Source: Bacteroides timonensis (GTDB lineage: Bacteria; Bacteroidota; Bacteroidia; Bacteroidales; Bacteroidaceae). From it: DNA of 64,000 nt. The translations under genes and the position numbers were made by a program. The stretch spans positions 1 to 64,000 of the forward strand of contig NZ_CBVI010000014.1 in the NCBI RefSeq assembly GCF_000513195.1. Direction: 5' to 3'. The notes beneath the pieces are model-generated. The model was not told where the DNA came from and searched no databases. It saw only the letters and a program-made list of their open reading frames with translations. Positions within the stretch are counted from its first letter, which is position 1. Each line of letters begins with the position of its first letter. This document shows positions 45,161 to 53,946 of this stretch, piece by piece.

Positions 45161-46351
45161 ATGATGAAAAAGTCAATACTTATTGCCACTTTAGGCTTAT
45201 TGAGTTTCAATGTGTCAGCACAGGACACTCCGAAAGCGGAAGAAGGCTTCATCTTCACAACCGTTAAAGAAAACCCGATTACTTCTGTTAAAAACCAAAA
45301 CCGTTCCAGCACATGCTGGAGTTTTTCGGCTCTTGGTTTCCTTGAAAGCGAATTGTTGCGTATGGGCAAAGGCGAATATGATTTATCAGAAATGTTTGTG
45401 GTGCACCATACCATGATGGACCGCGGCGTGAACTACGTACGCTATCACGGTGACAGTTCTTTCTCACCCGGTGGAAGCTTCTACGACATCATGTTCTGCC
45501 TGAGAAACTACGGTCTTGTTCCGCAGGAAGCTATGCCGGGCATCATGTACGGTGACACATTGCCGGTACACAACGAGTTGGATGCCGTGGCCGGTGCTTA
45601 CGTAAACGCTATTGCCAAAGGCAAACTGACCAAACTGACTCCGGTATGGAAGAAAGGCCTGTGCTCTATCTATGATACTTACCTCGGCAAGTGCCCCGAA
45701 AACTTCACTTACAAAGGAAAAGAATATACTCCGAAGACATTTGCCGAATCCCTCGGAATCAATCCGGACGATTACATATCTCTGACTTCATTTACCCACC
45801 ATCCATTCTACACTCAGATGAACATCGAAATTCAGGACAACTGGCGTAACGGCCTTTCTTATAACCTGCCTTTGATGGAATTCATGTCTGTTATCGACAA
45901 TGCCGTTAACAACGGTTACACTGTAGCTTGGGGTAGCGACGTCAGCGAAAGCGGTTTCACTCGTGACGGTATCGCCGTTATGCCCGACGCGGATCGTGGT
46001 GCCGAACTCACCGGTTCTGACATGGCACGCTGGACAGGTCTTACTGCTGCCGACAAACGCAAAGAACTGACTTCCCGTCCATTACCGGAAATCACCGTAA
46101 CTCAGGAAATGCGCCAAACAGCATTCGACAATTGGGAAACTACCGATGACCACGGTATGCTTATCTACGGTACCGCCAAAGACCAGAACGGTAAGGAATA
46201 CTACATGGTAAAGAACTCTTGGGGTACCAACAACAAATACAAAGGTACTTGGTATGCTTCTAAACCTTTCGTTGCTTACAAAACTATCAATATCCTGGTA
46301 CACAAAGATGCAGTGCCCAAAGCATTGTTAAAGAAGCTGGGAGTTAAATAA
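45161..46351 (+). CDS. Secreted C1-family cysteine aminopeptidase (bleomycin hydrolase-like)
   Basis: 396 residues with signal peptide (to VSAQ, about 21). Papain-fold catalytic residues: Cys in NRSSTCWSFSALGFLE (about residue 52), His in DDHGMLIYG, Asn in VKNSWGT. This matches the PepC/bleomycin hydrolase group (Peptidase_C1-like, PF03051). Export to the periplasm is atypical of the cytoplasmic PepC but common in Bacteroides. It would trim peptides from the N-terminus. Monocistronic; ends in a convergent hairpin. Confidence 0.9.
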   Translation: MMKKSILIATLGLLSFNVSAQDTPKAEEGFIFTTVKENPITSVKNQNRSSTCWSFSALGFLESELLRMGKGEYDLSEMFVVHHTMMDRGVNYVRYHGDSSFSPGGSFYDIMFCLRNYGLVPQEAMPGIMYGDTLPVHNELDAVAGAYVNAIAKGKLTKLTPVWKKGLCSIYDTYLGKCPENFTYKGKEYTPKTFAESLGINPDDYISLTSFTHHPFYTQMNIEIQDNWRNGLSYNLPLMEFMSVIDNAVNNGYTVAWGSDVSESGFTRDGIAVMPDADRGAELTGSDMARWTGLTAADKRKELTSRPLPEITVTQEMRQTAFDNWETTDDHGMLIYGTAKDQNGKEYYMVKNSWGTNNKYKGTWYASKPFVAYKTINILVHKDAVPKALLKKLGVK

Positions 46352-46362
46352 GTGATAAATAG

Positions 46363-46396
46363 AGTGATAAGGTGATAGAGTGATCACCTTATCACT
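46363..46396. terminator. Convergent hairpin
   Basis: AGTGATAAGGTGA (46363-46375) and TCACCTTATCACT (46384-46396) form a perfect 13-bp stem with an 8-base loop; it overlaps the stop codon of the LytTR gene at 46395-46397. Confidence 0.7.
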
Positions 46397-47138
46397 ATTT
46401 CATCATCCTACTATTAATATATTCCGTAAACTGATCCTTATAATTCTCTCCTACCGGAATATAGGTCTCTCCAAAAACGATGCGCAAGCGAGAAACTTCC
46501 GTTATCTTTTTCAAATTGACAATATAAGAACGATGTACCCGCATAAACTGAGAGGGAGGCAAAGTTTCTTCCAGACGCTTCATGCTGAGTAAAGGCATAA
46601 TGGGCTTAGCCTCTCCTTCTACAAAGATACGTACGTATTCACTCATTCCCTCAATATATTTAATATCTGCCAGGTTGATACGCGTAACGCGGTAATCACT
46701 CTTCACAAACAGAGTACCGTCATTGAAAGAAAGTTCGGACGGAGTTGACGGTGGAGCAACTGTTCCATGACCTTTAGTACGAAATTCCCACCATTTATAC
46801 GCTTTATCCACCGCCTTCAGGAAGTCTTGAAAGCCAAACGGTTTCAGCAGATAATCCAGTGCATCTACTTTGAAGCCTTCGACGGCATACTCCGAATAAG
46901 CTGTTGTGAAGATGACCAACGGCTTTTCCGTCAGGGAACGTACAAAGTCCATCCCATTCAGATCGGGCATATTGATATCAACAAACATCAGATCAATCTT
47001 TTGTGCGGAAAGAACACTCATAGCATCGAAAGCGTCTTGACAGGAAGCTACAAGATTCAGAAAAGGTACACGGGAGATATATCCCGTCAGTTGGGTAAGA
47101 GCCAACGGCTCATCATCAATAGCTATACAATTTATCAT
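46395..47138 (-). CDS. LytTR-type response regulator
   Basis: 247 residues. Receiver domain (CIAIDDEPLAL, phosphoacceptor Asp in MFVDINMPDLNG near residue 55, Thr in VIFTTAYSEYAV, Lys in YLLKPF), then a LytTR DNA-binding domain from about residue 140 (FVKSDYRVTRINLADIKYIEGMSEYVRIF ... MRVHRSYIVN). It is 19 bp downstream of its cognate kinase gene. Target genes are unknown; the neighbouring DUF4353 operon upstream on the same strand is one possibility. Confidence 0.93.
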   Translation of the reverse strand: MINCIAIDDEPLALTQLTGYISRVPFLNLVASCQDAFDAMSVLSAQKIDLMFVDINMPDLNGMDFVRSLTEKPLVIFTTAYSEYAVEGFKVDALDYLLKPFGFQDFLKAVDKAYKWWEFRTKGHGTVAPPSTPSELSFNDGTLFVKSDYRVTRINLADIKYIEGMSEYVRIFVEGEAKPIMPLLSMKRLEETLPPSQFMRVHRSYIVNLKKITEVSRLRIVFGETYIPVGENYKDQFTEYINSRMMK

Positions 47139-47157
47139 AATATACCTCCATTCTGTA

Positions 47158-48372
47158 TTAACTCACCGGCACAAACAACTGCACATCAAAGCAATCGGCC
47201 GTATCATCAATAGATAGTTTATAACGCTCACCGAACAACAGACGCAAACGCTTACGGATATTATCAAGACCGATACCGTGGTGCTGATCTTCGGACCTAT
47301 AATAATTACTGTTGGAACAAACGAAATGAATTTCCTCTCCCACCACCTGCAAACAGACTGATACGAATGAAACATGCTGATAACTGACACCATGCTTAAA
47401 AGCATTCTCCACAAACGAAACGAACAATAGGGGCGGTACTTGTACTTCGCCCGTATCCGTAGGAAAAGACACATCTATCCGCACTTTATCCGTATAGCGG
47501 ATGCGCATCAACTCTATATAATGATTGAGAAACTGCAACTCCTTGGAAAGCGATATCAAGCGGTTATTCGATTCATAAAGCACATAGCGCATTAACCGTG
47601 AAAGCTCGACAATGGTTTGTTTGGCCTTCTCCGTATCAATATCCACCAATGCATGTATATTATTGAGAGTATTCATGAAGAAGTGCGGATTTATCTGGTA
47701 TTTCAGATAATCCAACTCCGTCTGAAGATTGTTATGCTCCAGTTCTTTCATAGCCTCCTGATCGCGTACTGACTTAAAAAACAGCTTAACAGCAATGTTG
47801 AAACTGAACATAAGCAAAGCTATCAGCATGCGCCCCAGAAAAGGACCACGAAACAGCGGCACAAAGAAAGGCATCTCTTCGAAAGGCGGACGCGAAAAGT
47901 CAGAATGCCGAGGATCAGGACGTTCCCCCCGTACAGACGGCATATCCGGTCCCGAAGGCTTACCAGGAGCATCATGCTCTCTCGGCCCGGAACCTTCCTT
48001 TCCCCGGTCGCGTATTCTCTGTTCTATTTGCTGCCGCTTCATGACAGGACGACTGGGAGACACCATATCCACTACCCAGAAAGTGACCGTAGATAATAAT
48101 ATGGCAACTACTACATACACTACCACTTTCTGCTTCAGGAAAAGGAAAGGAGCAAGCACACGATTATTCAATAAGAAAAGGAAAAAGAATGGCAGCACAT
48201 TGAGCCATAAAATAAAAACTCCTTTCCATCGCATCACTTCCACCTTACCCGATAAAAGTTCGAAGAAATTGCTTACCACCGGCACCATCAGTACGATAAG
48301 CCACACAGCAATGTAGATCATCATTTCCGGCAGGTAACGTTTATAGGTAGCACGGGCAAACACTTTCTTCAT
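47158..48372 (-). CDS. LytS-like membrane sensor histidine kinase
   Basis: 404 residues. Four membrane helices in the first 200 residues, His_kinase (PF06580) phosphoacceptor in YQINPHFFMNTLNNIH (about residue 232), and an HATPase domain (FVENAFKHGV, GIGLDNIRKRL). Between helices 3 and 4 lies an unusual Pro/Arg/Gly-rich loop of about 60 residues (VRGERPDPRHSDFSRPP) not typical of the family. It signals to the LytTR regulator directly downstream. Stimulus unknown. Confidence 0.92.
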   Translation of the reverse strand: MKKVFARATYKRYLPEMMIYIAVWLIVLMVPVVSNFFELLSGKVEVMRWKGVFILWLNVLPFFFLFLLNNRVLAPFLFLKQKVVVYVVVAILLSTVTFWVVDMVSPSRPVMKRQQIEQRIRDRGKEGSGPREHDAPGKPSGPDMPSVRGERPDPRHSDFSRPPFEEMPFFVPLFRGPFLGRMLIALLMFSFNIAVKLFFKSVRDQEAMKELEHNNLQTELDYLKYQINPHFFMNTLNNIHALVDIDTEKAKQTIVELSRLMRYVLYESNNRLISLSKELQFLNHYIELMRIRYTDKVRIDVSFPTDTGEVQVPPLLFVSFVENAFKHGVSYQHVSFVSVCLQVVGEEIHFVCSNSNYYRSEDQHHGIGLDNIRKRLRLLFGERYKLSIDDTADCFDVQLFVPVS

Positions 48373-48394
48373 GGTTTGTTTTTTAAGTTTATGT

Positions 48395-48472
48395 AGGAGT
48401 TAAAGGAGTTAGAAGCCGATACTTCTGAAAATCATTGGCAAGAGTATCGGCTTCTAACTCCCTTTAACTCCT
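48395..48472. repeat. Long hairpin built from AGGAGTTAAAGGAGTT repeats
   Basis: Left arm 48395-48423 (AGGAGTTAAAGGAGTTAGAA then GCCGATACT) pairs with right arm 48443-48472 with a single bulged C and a 19-base loop. A further copy AACTCCTTTAACTCCT follows at 48485-48500. The sequence AGGAGTTAAAGGAGTTA recurs at 6467. It separates the DUF4353 operon from the LytS gene and may act as terminator or RNA stabiliser. Confidence 0.8.
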
Positions 48473-48588
48473 AAGCGAAGCGATAACTCCTTTAACTCCT
48501 AATAAAGATCATCAGCAAATATAGCAGACTTTCGATTAACTAACAAAAGAAATAGACGAGGAGGAGCTTTTCATCGGCAAAGTTCTCA

Positions 48589-50499
48589 TTACCAATGCCA
48601 ACCACCTCCGCCACCACCGGGACCTCCGGAAGATACGTTTCCTACCGAAGTCACCATACTGCTGGGCGTAAAAGTCGCTACCTGTGAACCTGTTGTATAG
48701 ATTCCACCAACAGTCAGTCCATAGAATTCAGTACCTCCGGTCACCGAACCGCCTGTATAAATCGTATAAGTGGTGCCCGATGCCAACTTCGAACTGCTGA
48801 ACAACAATGTCATTTGCGAATAAGCACGGGGAATAGTGTAAGACATCACCTGATCAGTACCTTGAATACTCAAAAGCGTACCTTTACTACCCGAACCGCC
48901 ATAGACAACCGTGCGTTGTGTACAAACGCTGGACGTGGGAGTACTAGTGCCGCCACCGATTCCCAAGATAGTTCCTCCTGTTATCTTAAAAGTATTCTGA
49001 TCGCAGTCAAATCCTTCCTCGGGAGATGTAGTACCGATAGAGACAATCGTACCACCGGTAATAGTCAGGGTACCGTTAGAATCGACACCATCATTTCCAC
49101 TGCTGTAACAATAGATATTACCACCGTTGATAACAATGCTTTTAGAAGCATTCATACAGTCATCATAAGAATAGATGCTGACGTCACCGCCATTCACCAT
49201 AAGGGTACTTTTACTTTCAATCCCTTCACTTCCTTCACCACCCGGGGTCTTCACCCAGATAGTACCGGAATTGATGGTCAAATTACCGTCTGCTTTAATG
49301 CCTTTGGCGGAGGAATCCAGACGATTATAGACATACTGTTTACCAGTAGTGATAATCTTCACCGTACTATTATCGATGCTCAGAGTTCCGTCGCAATTAA
49401 TACCTTTACCGGCAGCCCCCGTACTTTTGACTGAAAGAGTAGTACCATTCATCACCAGGTTACCATCACACTTGATGCCTGCGGCAGAACTCAGATCATT
49501 GTCTTCATAGACCGCAGAACCCGAAGTCAGCAGAATCAACTGCCCACCACTGAGCGTGATATCCGTTTCCGCCTTTACCGCTTTAGAGGCATCACCAGAG
49601 ATGTCAGCCTTGATAAGTCCGCCCCGTATATCAATAAATCCTTTTTCACAGTCCAACCCGTCACCAGATGCTTTCACCTTCAGGATACCACCACCAATAA
49701 TGATTTTATCATTCGTATGAATCCCATCTTTCACGGCAGAAGCTACGGTAATATGGCAGCCGCTACGCAAACGCACATAGTCGTCACTACAAATACCATG
49801 CTTGTAATTACCTGTCACAGTCAGTGCACCCGTACCGCTAAAAATAAGTTGTCCTTCACTAAAAAAGCATCCTTTTTCATCTTCGCCCGTTACGGTGGAG
49901 TAAGAAGAAGCATCTGCCAGATAGTTCTCCGTTTCTGTCTTCACTTCTACAAAAACACGCTTGCCGGACTGGATATTGATTGCCGCCCCGCTGTCATTAG
50001 TCAGCGAAACACCCGCAAGAGTCAGTTTAAACTTCTTATCACTGTATACCTTGAAAGAGCCGTTGGATGCCGAACCACTAAGCACATATTCCACACCTGC
50101 TACGGATGCATTTACTGTGACATGTGCTCCGTTTGTGGTTACTGTAACCCCACTCACAGAGCCTATCACCGTTGCCGAACCATTAGCATATGCTATTTGT
50201 ATGGAAGAAGCGAATGATGAATTCTCTATAAAGTCATCATATTCGTCATCATTCTTATCGGTTATGATAGTTTCAGCTATTTCAACATATGAATTATCGG
50301 CTATATCTTCCCACGAAACATCAAAGTCAAGTAATGTACCCGAAGCATCCGAACTGCCTGAACTTCCACCGGGGGTCGTTCCCCCATCCGTTCCGTTCTC
50401 TCCCCAATCATCAAAAGGACTATCAGCACTACAGGCGACACACAAGCAGAAACACACTGCATAAATCCCTATTTTCTGTATTCGTTTCATTTCCATCAT
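48589..50499 (-). CDS. DUF4353 beta-helix carbohydrate-binding lipoprotein
   Basis: 636 residues. Lipobox VACS (Cys about 24). The long middle (about 110-560) is a repeat-rich beta-helix with short turns of the type GxxxVKSTGAAGKGINCDG, ADGNLTINSG and SIVINGGNIYCYSSGNDG; this matches the DUF4353 family, whose clostridial member Cthe_2159 binds acidic polysaccharide. The C-terminus is glycine-rich (SSGGPGGGGGGWHW). The ATG three codons downstream (50490) is an alternative start. Last gene of the VTC-DUF4956-DUF2490 operon. It probably binds a surface or extracellular glycan. Confidence 0.82.
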   Translation of the reverse strand: MMEMKRIQKIGIYAVCFCLCVACSADSPFDDWGENGTDGGTTPGGSSGSSDASGTLLDFDVSWEDIADNSYVEIAETIITDKNDDEYDDFIENSSFASSIQIAYANGSATVIGSVSGVTVTTNGAHVTVNASVAGVEYVLSGSASNGSFKVYSDKKFKLTLAGVSLTNDSGAAINIQSGKRVFVEVKTETENYLADASSYSTVTGEDEKGCFFSEGQLIFSGTGALTVTGNYKHGICSDDYVRLRSGCHITVASAVKDGIHTNDKIIIGGGILKVKASGDGLDCEKGFIDIRGGLIKADISGDASKAVKAETDITLSGGQLILLTSGSAVYEDNDLSSAAGIKCDGNLVMNGTTLSVKSTGAAGKGINCDGTLSIDNSTVKIITTGKQYVYNRLDSSAKGIKADGNLTINSGTIWVKTPGGEGSEGIESKSTLMVNGGDVSIYSYDDCMNASKSIVINGGNIYCYSSGNDGVDSNGTLTITGGTIVSIGTTSPEEGFDCDQNTFKITGGTILGIGGGTSTPTSSVCTQRTVVYGGSGSKGTLLSIQGTDQVMSYTIPRAYSQMTLLFSSSKLASGTTYTIYTGGSVTGGTEFYGLTVGGIYTTGSQVATFTPSSMVTSVGNVSSGGPGGGGGGWHW

Positions 50500-50527
50500 T
50501 TATTTATGTGACTAATAAATCATTCAC

Positions 50528-51274
50528 TTAAAACTTAAACGTATATCCCGCACCTACTACGTGCCCGTTCGTCTCGTCATCATCTGCATGATTCTGATAC
50601 CGATAGAAAAAATCGAGTGAATTCTTCTTATTGATTTTGTATCCGGTACCCAGTGTCCAGCGAGTTTTATCCAGTGCCCAACTATCGGACATGGAATGAT
50701 ATAATTCACAAGAAGCATAAGGTGCAAAACGAGATTTCTTAATATTCCATTCAGCCTGCAAGCGTGAACGAAGTACATTCTTACTTTTGCCGGTAATTTC
50801 CTCATCTGCTTTTTGGGAACCATCGTCTCCATCGTACTTGGAAATAAGTTGCGAAGTACGATACGTATACTGGTAACGTTCGCGCAAGGAAAATTCAAAG
50901 CGTTGCCAGTTCAACTTACCTGTCAAAGACAAGTACATACGATGACGGGGTGACCAGTAGTCAGAAACATAATTGCCTTTCTTGGTCATCTCTCCCGGAC
51001 GATGGCTATAAATAAAAGTATATCCGCCATCCACCTTCAAAAAAGAAGTGATACGATAAGCCACACCCGCCCCCGCAGACCAGCGTTCAACATTATCCAC
51101 ACCATCACGAGTACGGAATTCACCTTCCACCGAAGCATCAAAGCCCGGGAAGATTTTCTTCTTTACCTCGGCACTGGTCCAAATGCCGAAGTCATCACTT
51201 TGGGCATATACTCCTGCAACCATTGTGCAGAGAAAAACAGCCAGTAAGATTATTTGTCTATTCATTTTCTTCAT
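50528..51274 (-). CDS. DUF2490 outer-membrane beta-barrel
   Basis: 248 residues. Signal peptide (to VYAQ), then amphipathic strands (IWTSAEVKKKIFPGFDASVEGEFRTRDG, KLNWQRFEFSLRERYQY) and a C-terminal aromatic signature (GAGYTFKF). It belongs to the DUF2490 family of predicted 12-14-strand barrels. Its start overlaps the DUF4956 stop by four bases (ATGA type), so the two are coupled. Function unknown; may be a pore or anchor for the product of this operon. Confidence 0.8.
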   Translation of the reverse strand: MKKMNRQIILLAVFLCTMVAGVYAQSDDFGIWTSAEVKKKIFPGFDASVEGEFRTRDGVDNVERWSAGAGVAYRITSFLKVDGGYTFIYSHRPGEMTKKGNYVSDYWSPRHRMYLSLTGKLNWQRFEFSLRERYQYTYRTSQLISKYDGDDGSQKADEEITGKSKNVLRSRLQAEWNIKKSRFAPYASCELYHSMSDSWALDKTRWTLGTGYKINKKNSLDFFYRYQNHADDDETNGHVVGAGYTFKF

Positions 51275-51942
51275 TCTCCTTCCCTCGGTATCCGCCTTAA
51301 TGTATCAATTGTATTTATCTCTTCACTCTCCGGTTCATAATAAACCTTCAGTATCGCTGCATCTCGCAGGAAATCGATATGGCCCACTTCTACTTTCGTG
51401 ATGCTAAGTCCCGTTCTATTTTCCAGATCCATAATCAATTCTGCCCTGCGTTGCGGGGTAATCAGTTCAATACGATCATACTGCACCAGCTTGCATGAGA
51501 TATGTTTCAGCCAACGATTGCTTTCGCATAACCAGATACACAGAATAAATAATAAGTTTGTTGCCGTCAGTTCGGCATAACTCAACTGTACAGACAGAGC
51601 GTTGATGACAGAAATAGCTATAATCACAAACAGGTAGGTCATCTCACGCACAGGCATCGACTCTGTCCGGTAGCGAATTATGCCGAAGATAGCAAACAAT
51701 CCAAGTGCAAACCCTATTTTCAGTTTCACACTGCCCAACAGGAATATCATCAGAAAAATGCTGATACTGATAAGCGTAAATGTGAAGAAGTAATCGCGAC
51801 GACGGCTCTTCGGGTAATAAAAGAAACGAATAATGGCAACCACCACCACCATGTTGAGAACGAAGCGCAATATCAATTCCATAAATCCAGCCGCATCTAT
51901 AAGCGGCGTCTCCATAAAGGCTAATTCAGCAAAATCGTTCAT
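51271..51942 (-). CDS. DUF4956 membrane protein
   Basis: 223 residues. Four membrane helices in the first 150 residues with the family motif FGIIRYRTESMPVREMTYLFV, then a soluble C-terminal domain. DUF4956 genes are widely found beside VTC-domain genes and often CotH kinases, which suggests a shared process around polyphosphate or surface polymer. 17 bp after the VTC gene. Confidence 0.88.
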   Translation of the reverse strand: MNDFAELAFMETPLIDAAGFMELILRFVLNMVVVVAIIRFFYYPKSRRRDYFFTFTLISISIFLMIFLLGSVKLKIGFALGLFAIFGIIRYRTESMPVREMTYLFVIIAISVINALSVQLSYAELTATNLLFILCIWLCESNRWLKHISCKLVQYDRIELITPQRRAELIMDLENRTGLSITKVEVGHIDFLRDAAILKVYYEPESEEINTIDTLRRIPREGE

Positions 51943-51959
51943 ATACTATTTATTAATAT

Positions 51960-52742
51960 TTATATATTTCGGGGAATTTCTGTCTTCCTCATTTTACATA
52001 CTTTCGGTTTGAAGCGGTTCTGTTTCAAGTCTTCATCCGTCAGTACACAACCCATGCAATATTTACTAAAACCTGCGGGATGTACATGCAAGCGGTTTAA
52101 TATATCGCGGATGGGCGATGGTGTACGCCCGTCTCGCTTTAACTCCACCACAGCAAGACGTGGCAAGGCAGCATAATTCCCGTTCACCAGATTTCGGAAG
52201 CAAATATCCGTATCAATAGTAAGCCGTTCCGTCATTGTCCGGTTGACAAGAGTAATGCGCTGAAAACGATTCTCCAACTGTGGAGACAATTGCGGCAGCT
52301 TGTACCAGGCATACAAAGACAAGAAGTCATCCACATCTTCAGCAGACAGTTCATCAAGAGCAGTGATGCGTATACGCCGCTTGTCCGTGCGACCTTTATT
52401 ATTCTTATTTTTGACTTCAAGAAAAGTTAATTGGGAAGCAACATAGGTACGTACCCTGATTTTCTCACGTACCGCCCGTCCGTTTTGATGTGCCCGATAC
52501 ATTGCTTTGTCTACAGTATCCAGATAAACAGTATGATAGGCAATGTTCCGTTCTCCCGTCACTTCCTGTACACGATAGTCGGCGGCAGCATAATGCAAAA
52601 GCACAGTCAACGTTTCCAAGGGCAGCAGATATTTCGTATCCGTCCTGTTCATCAATCGGATACCACTCATTTCTTCCAGCGTGACAGGACCGAATATATC
52701 CAACATTTCCGCTATATCCTTCAATGTTTCTTCTGTTATCAT
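51960..52742 (-). CDS. VTC domain protein (polyphosphate polymerase family)
   Basis: 260 residues, CYTH-like tunnel fold of the VTC domain (PF09359). Conserved basic and acidic residues are in LMNRTDTKYLLP, REKIRVRTYV, FLEVKNKNNKGRTDKRRI, TIDTDICFRN and VVELKRDGRTPS, the strands that line the phosphate tunnel in yeast Vtc4. It may make polyphosphate or bind phosphate; bacterial members are little studied. The start at 52742 was chosen because a -7 box lies 20-27 bp upstream, which excludes a longer frame. First gene of a four-gene operon. Confidence 0.85.
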   Translation of the reverse strand: MITEETLKDIAEMLDIFGPVTLEEMSGIRLMNRTDTKYLLPLETLTVLLHYAAADYRVQEVTGERNIAYHTVYLDTVDKAMYRAHQNGRAVREKIRVRTYVASQLTFLEVKNKNNKGRTDKRRIRITALDELSAEDVDDFLSLYAWYKLPQLSPQLENRFQRITLVNRTMTERLTIDTDICFRNLVNGNYAALPRLAVVELKRDGRTPSPIRDILNRLHVHPAGFSKYCMGCVLTDEDLKQNRFKPKVCKMRKTEIPRNI

Positions 52743-53047
52743 ACCTGTTTCGTTTCTGCGACAAATGTAACCGCAGGAGTGAAACAAAGAAAATAGATTC
52801 AACCAACAAGTGATTTTTAACGATAAACACAATCAAAAACAATGTAGTTTTTCTACCCTCTTTTGCTCAAAACCGTTCTGTATGTGCATTTTTTGCCCGC
52901 ATTTCTTGTCAGAACGAACAGTTTGACTAATTTTGCACGCTGATAATTAGTTAACCGGATAATTTCAGTAGCTGGACACCGTGTACCTCCTACTCCTATT
53001 CCCGGCGATGACACTCCAAAGAAATACTAATACTAATAATTAATAAC
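52743..53047. promoter_or_regulatory. Divergent intergenic region with two promoters
   Basis: Minus strand TACATTTG at 52769-52762 serves the VTC operon. On the plus strand CTTG (52905-52908), 19-bp spacer, TAATTTTG (52928-52935) serve etfB, leaving a leader of about 105 nucleotides. I see no riboswitch or other structure in the leader. Confidence 0.65.
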
Positions 53048-53941
53048 ATGAGTTTGAAAATCGTAGTATTGGCTAAACAAGTTCCCGACACACGTAATGT
53101 TGGGAAAGATGCCATGAAAGCCGACGGAACCATTAACCGTGCGGCACTCCCCGCCATCTTCAACCCCGAAGACTTGAACGCTCTTGAGCAAGCCCTCCGA
53201 CTGAAAGATGCACATCCGGGCTCTACCGTAACCATCCTGACAATGGGACCGGGACGCGCAGCCGAAGTTATTCGTGAAGGAATGTTCCGCGGTGCCGACA
53301 ACGGCTATCTCTTGACCGACCGTGCTTTTGCAGGTGCAGATACCCTTGCCACTTCGTACGCTCTTGCTACTGCCATCAGGAAGATAGGCGAGTATGACAT
53401 CATCATCGGCGGACGCCAGGCTATCGACGGTGACACGGCTCAAGTGGGTCCGCAAGTTGCTGAAAAGCTCGGTCTGACACAGATCACTTATGCCGAAGAA
53501 ATTCTGAATGTGGAGAAAACTACCGGCCGTGTTGTCGTGAAACGTCATATTGACGGTGGTGTGGAAACTGTAGAAGGCCCTCTGCCCATCGTTATCACAG
53601 TGAACGGAAGTGCAGCTCCCTGCCGCCCACGCAACGCTAAGCTGGTACAGAAGTACAAACGTGCTCTTGGCGCACAGGAAAAAGCAGCTATCATCAAAGA
53701 AGGTGCTACCCTGCCTTATGCCGACCTCTACGAGAAGTACCCTTATCTGAACATCACCGAATGGAGTGTGGCAGACGTGAACGGTGACCTAGCGCAATGC
53801 GGTCTCAGCGGTTCGCCCACTAAAGTAAAAACCATTCAGAACATCTCTTTCCAAGCCAAAGAAAGCCGTACACTGACCGGAAGCGACCAGGATGTAGAAG
53901 ATCTTATTGTTGAACTGTTAGCTAACCACACCATCGGATAA
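53048..53941 (+). CDS. etfB: Electron transfer flavoprotein beta subunit
   Basis: 297 residues. KIVVLAKQVPDTRNVG start, GTINRAALPAIFNPEDLNALEQAL, the signature DIIIGGRQAIDGDTAQVGPQVAEKLG and VRRHIDGG-like region (VVKRHIDGGVETVEGPLP). It forms a heterodimer with EtfA to carry electrons from acyl-CoA dehydrogenase. It is the first gene of the operon etfB-etfA-TonB-like-acyl-CoA dehydrogenase, 5 bp before etfA. Confidence 0.96.
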   Translation: MSLKIVVLAKQVPDTRNVGKDAMKADGTINRAALPAIFNPEDLNALEQALRLKDAHPGSTVTILTMGPGRAAEVIREGMFRGADNGYLLTDRAFAGADTLATSYALATAIRKIGEYDIIIGGRQAIDGDTAQVGPQVAEKLGLTQITYAEEILNVEKTTGRVVVKRHIDGGVETVEGPLPIVITVNGSAAPCRPRNAKLVQKYKRALGAQEKAAIIKEGATLPYADLYEKYPYLNITEWSVADVNGDLAQCGLSGSPTKVKTIQNISFQAKESRTLTGSDQDVEDLIVELLANHTIG

Positions 53942-53946
53942 AAGTT

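Noticed and set aside
45070..45414. Longer N-terminus for the RssA-type patatin
   Set aside because: It crosses the divergent promoter pair and the 5' end of the peptidase gene and has no sequence like the family.
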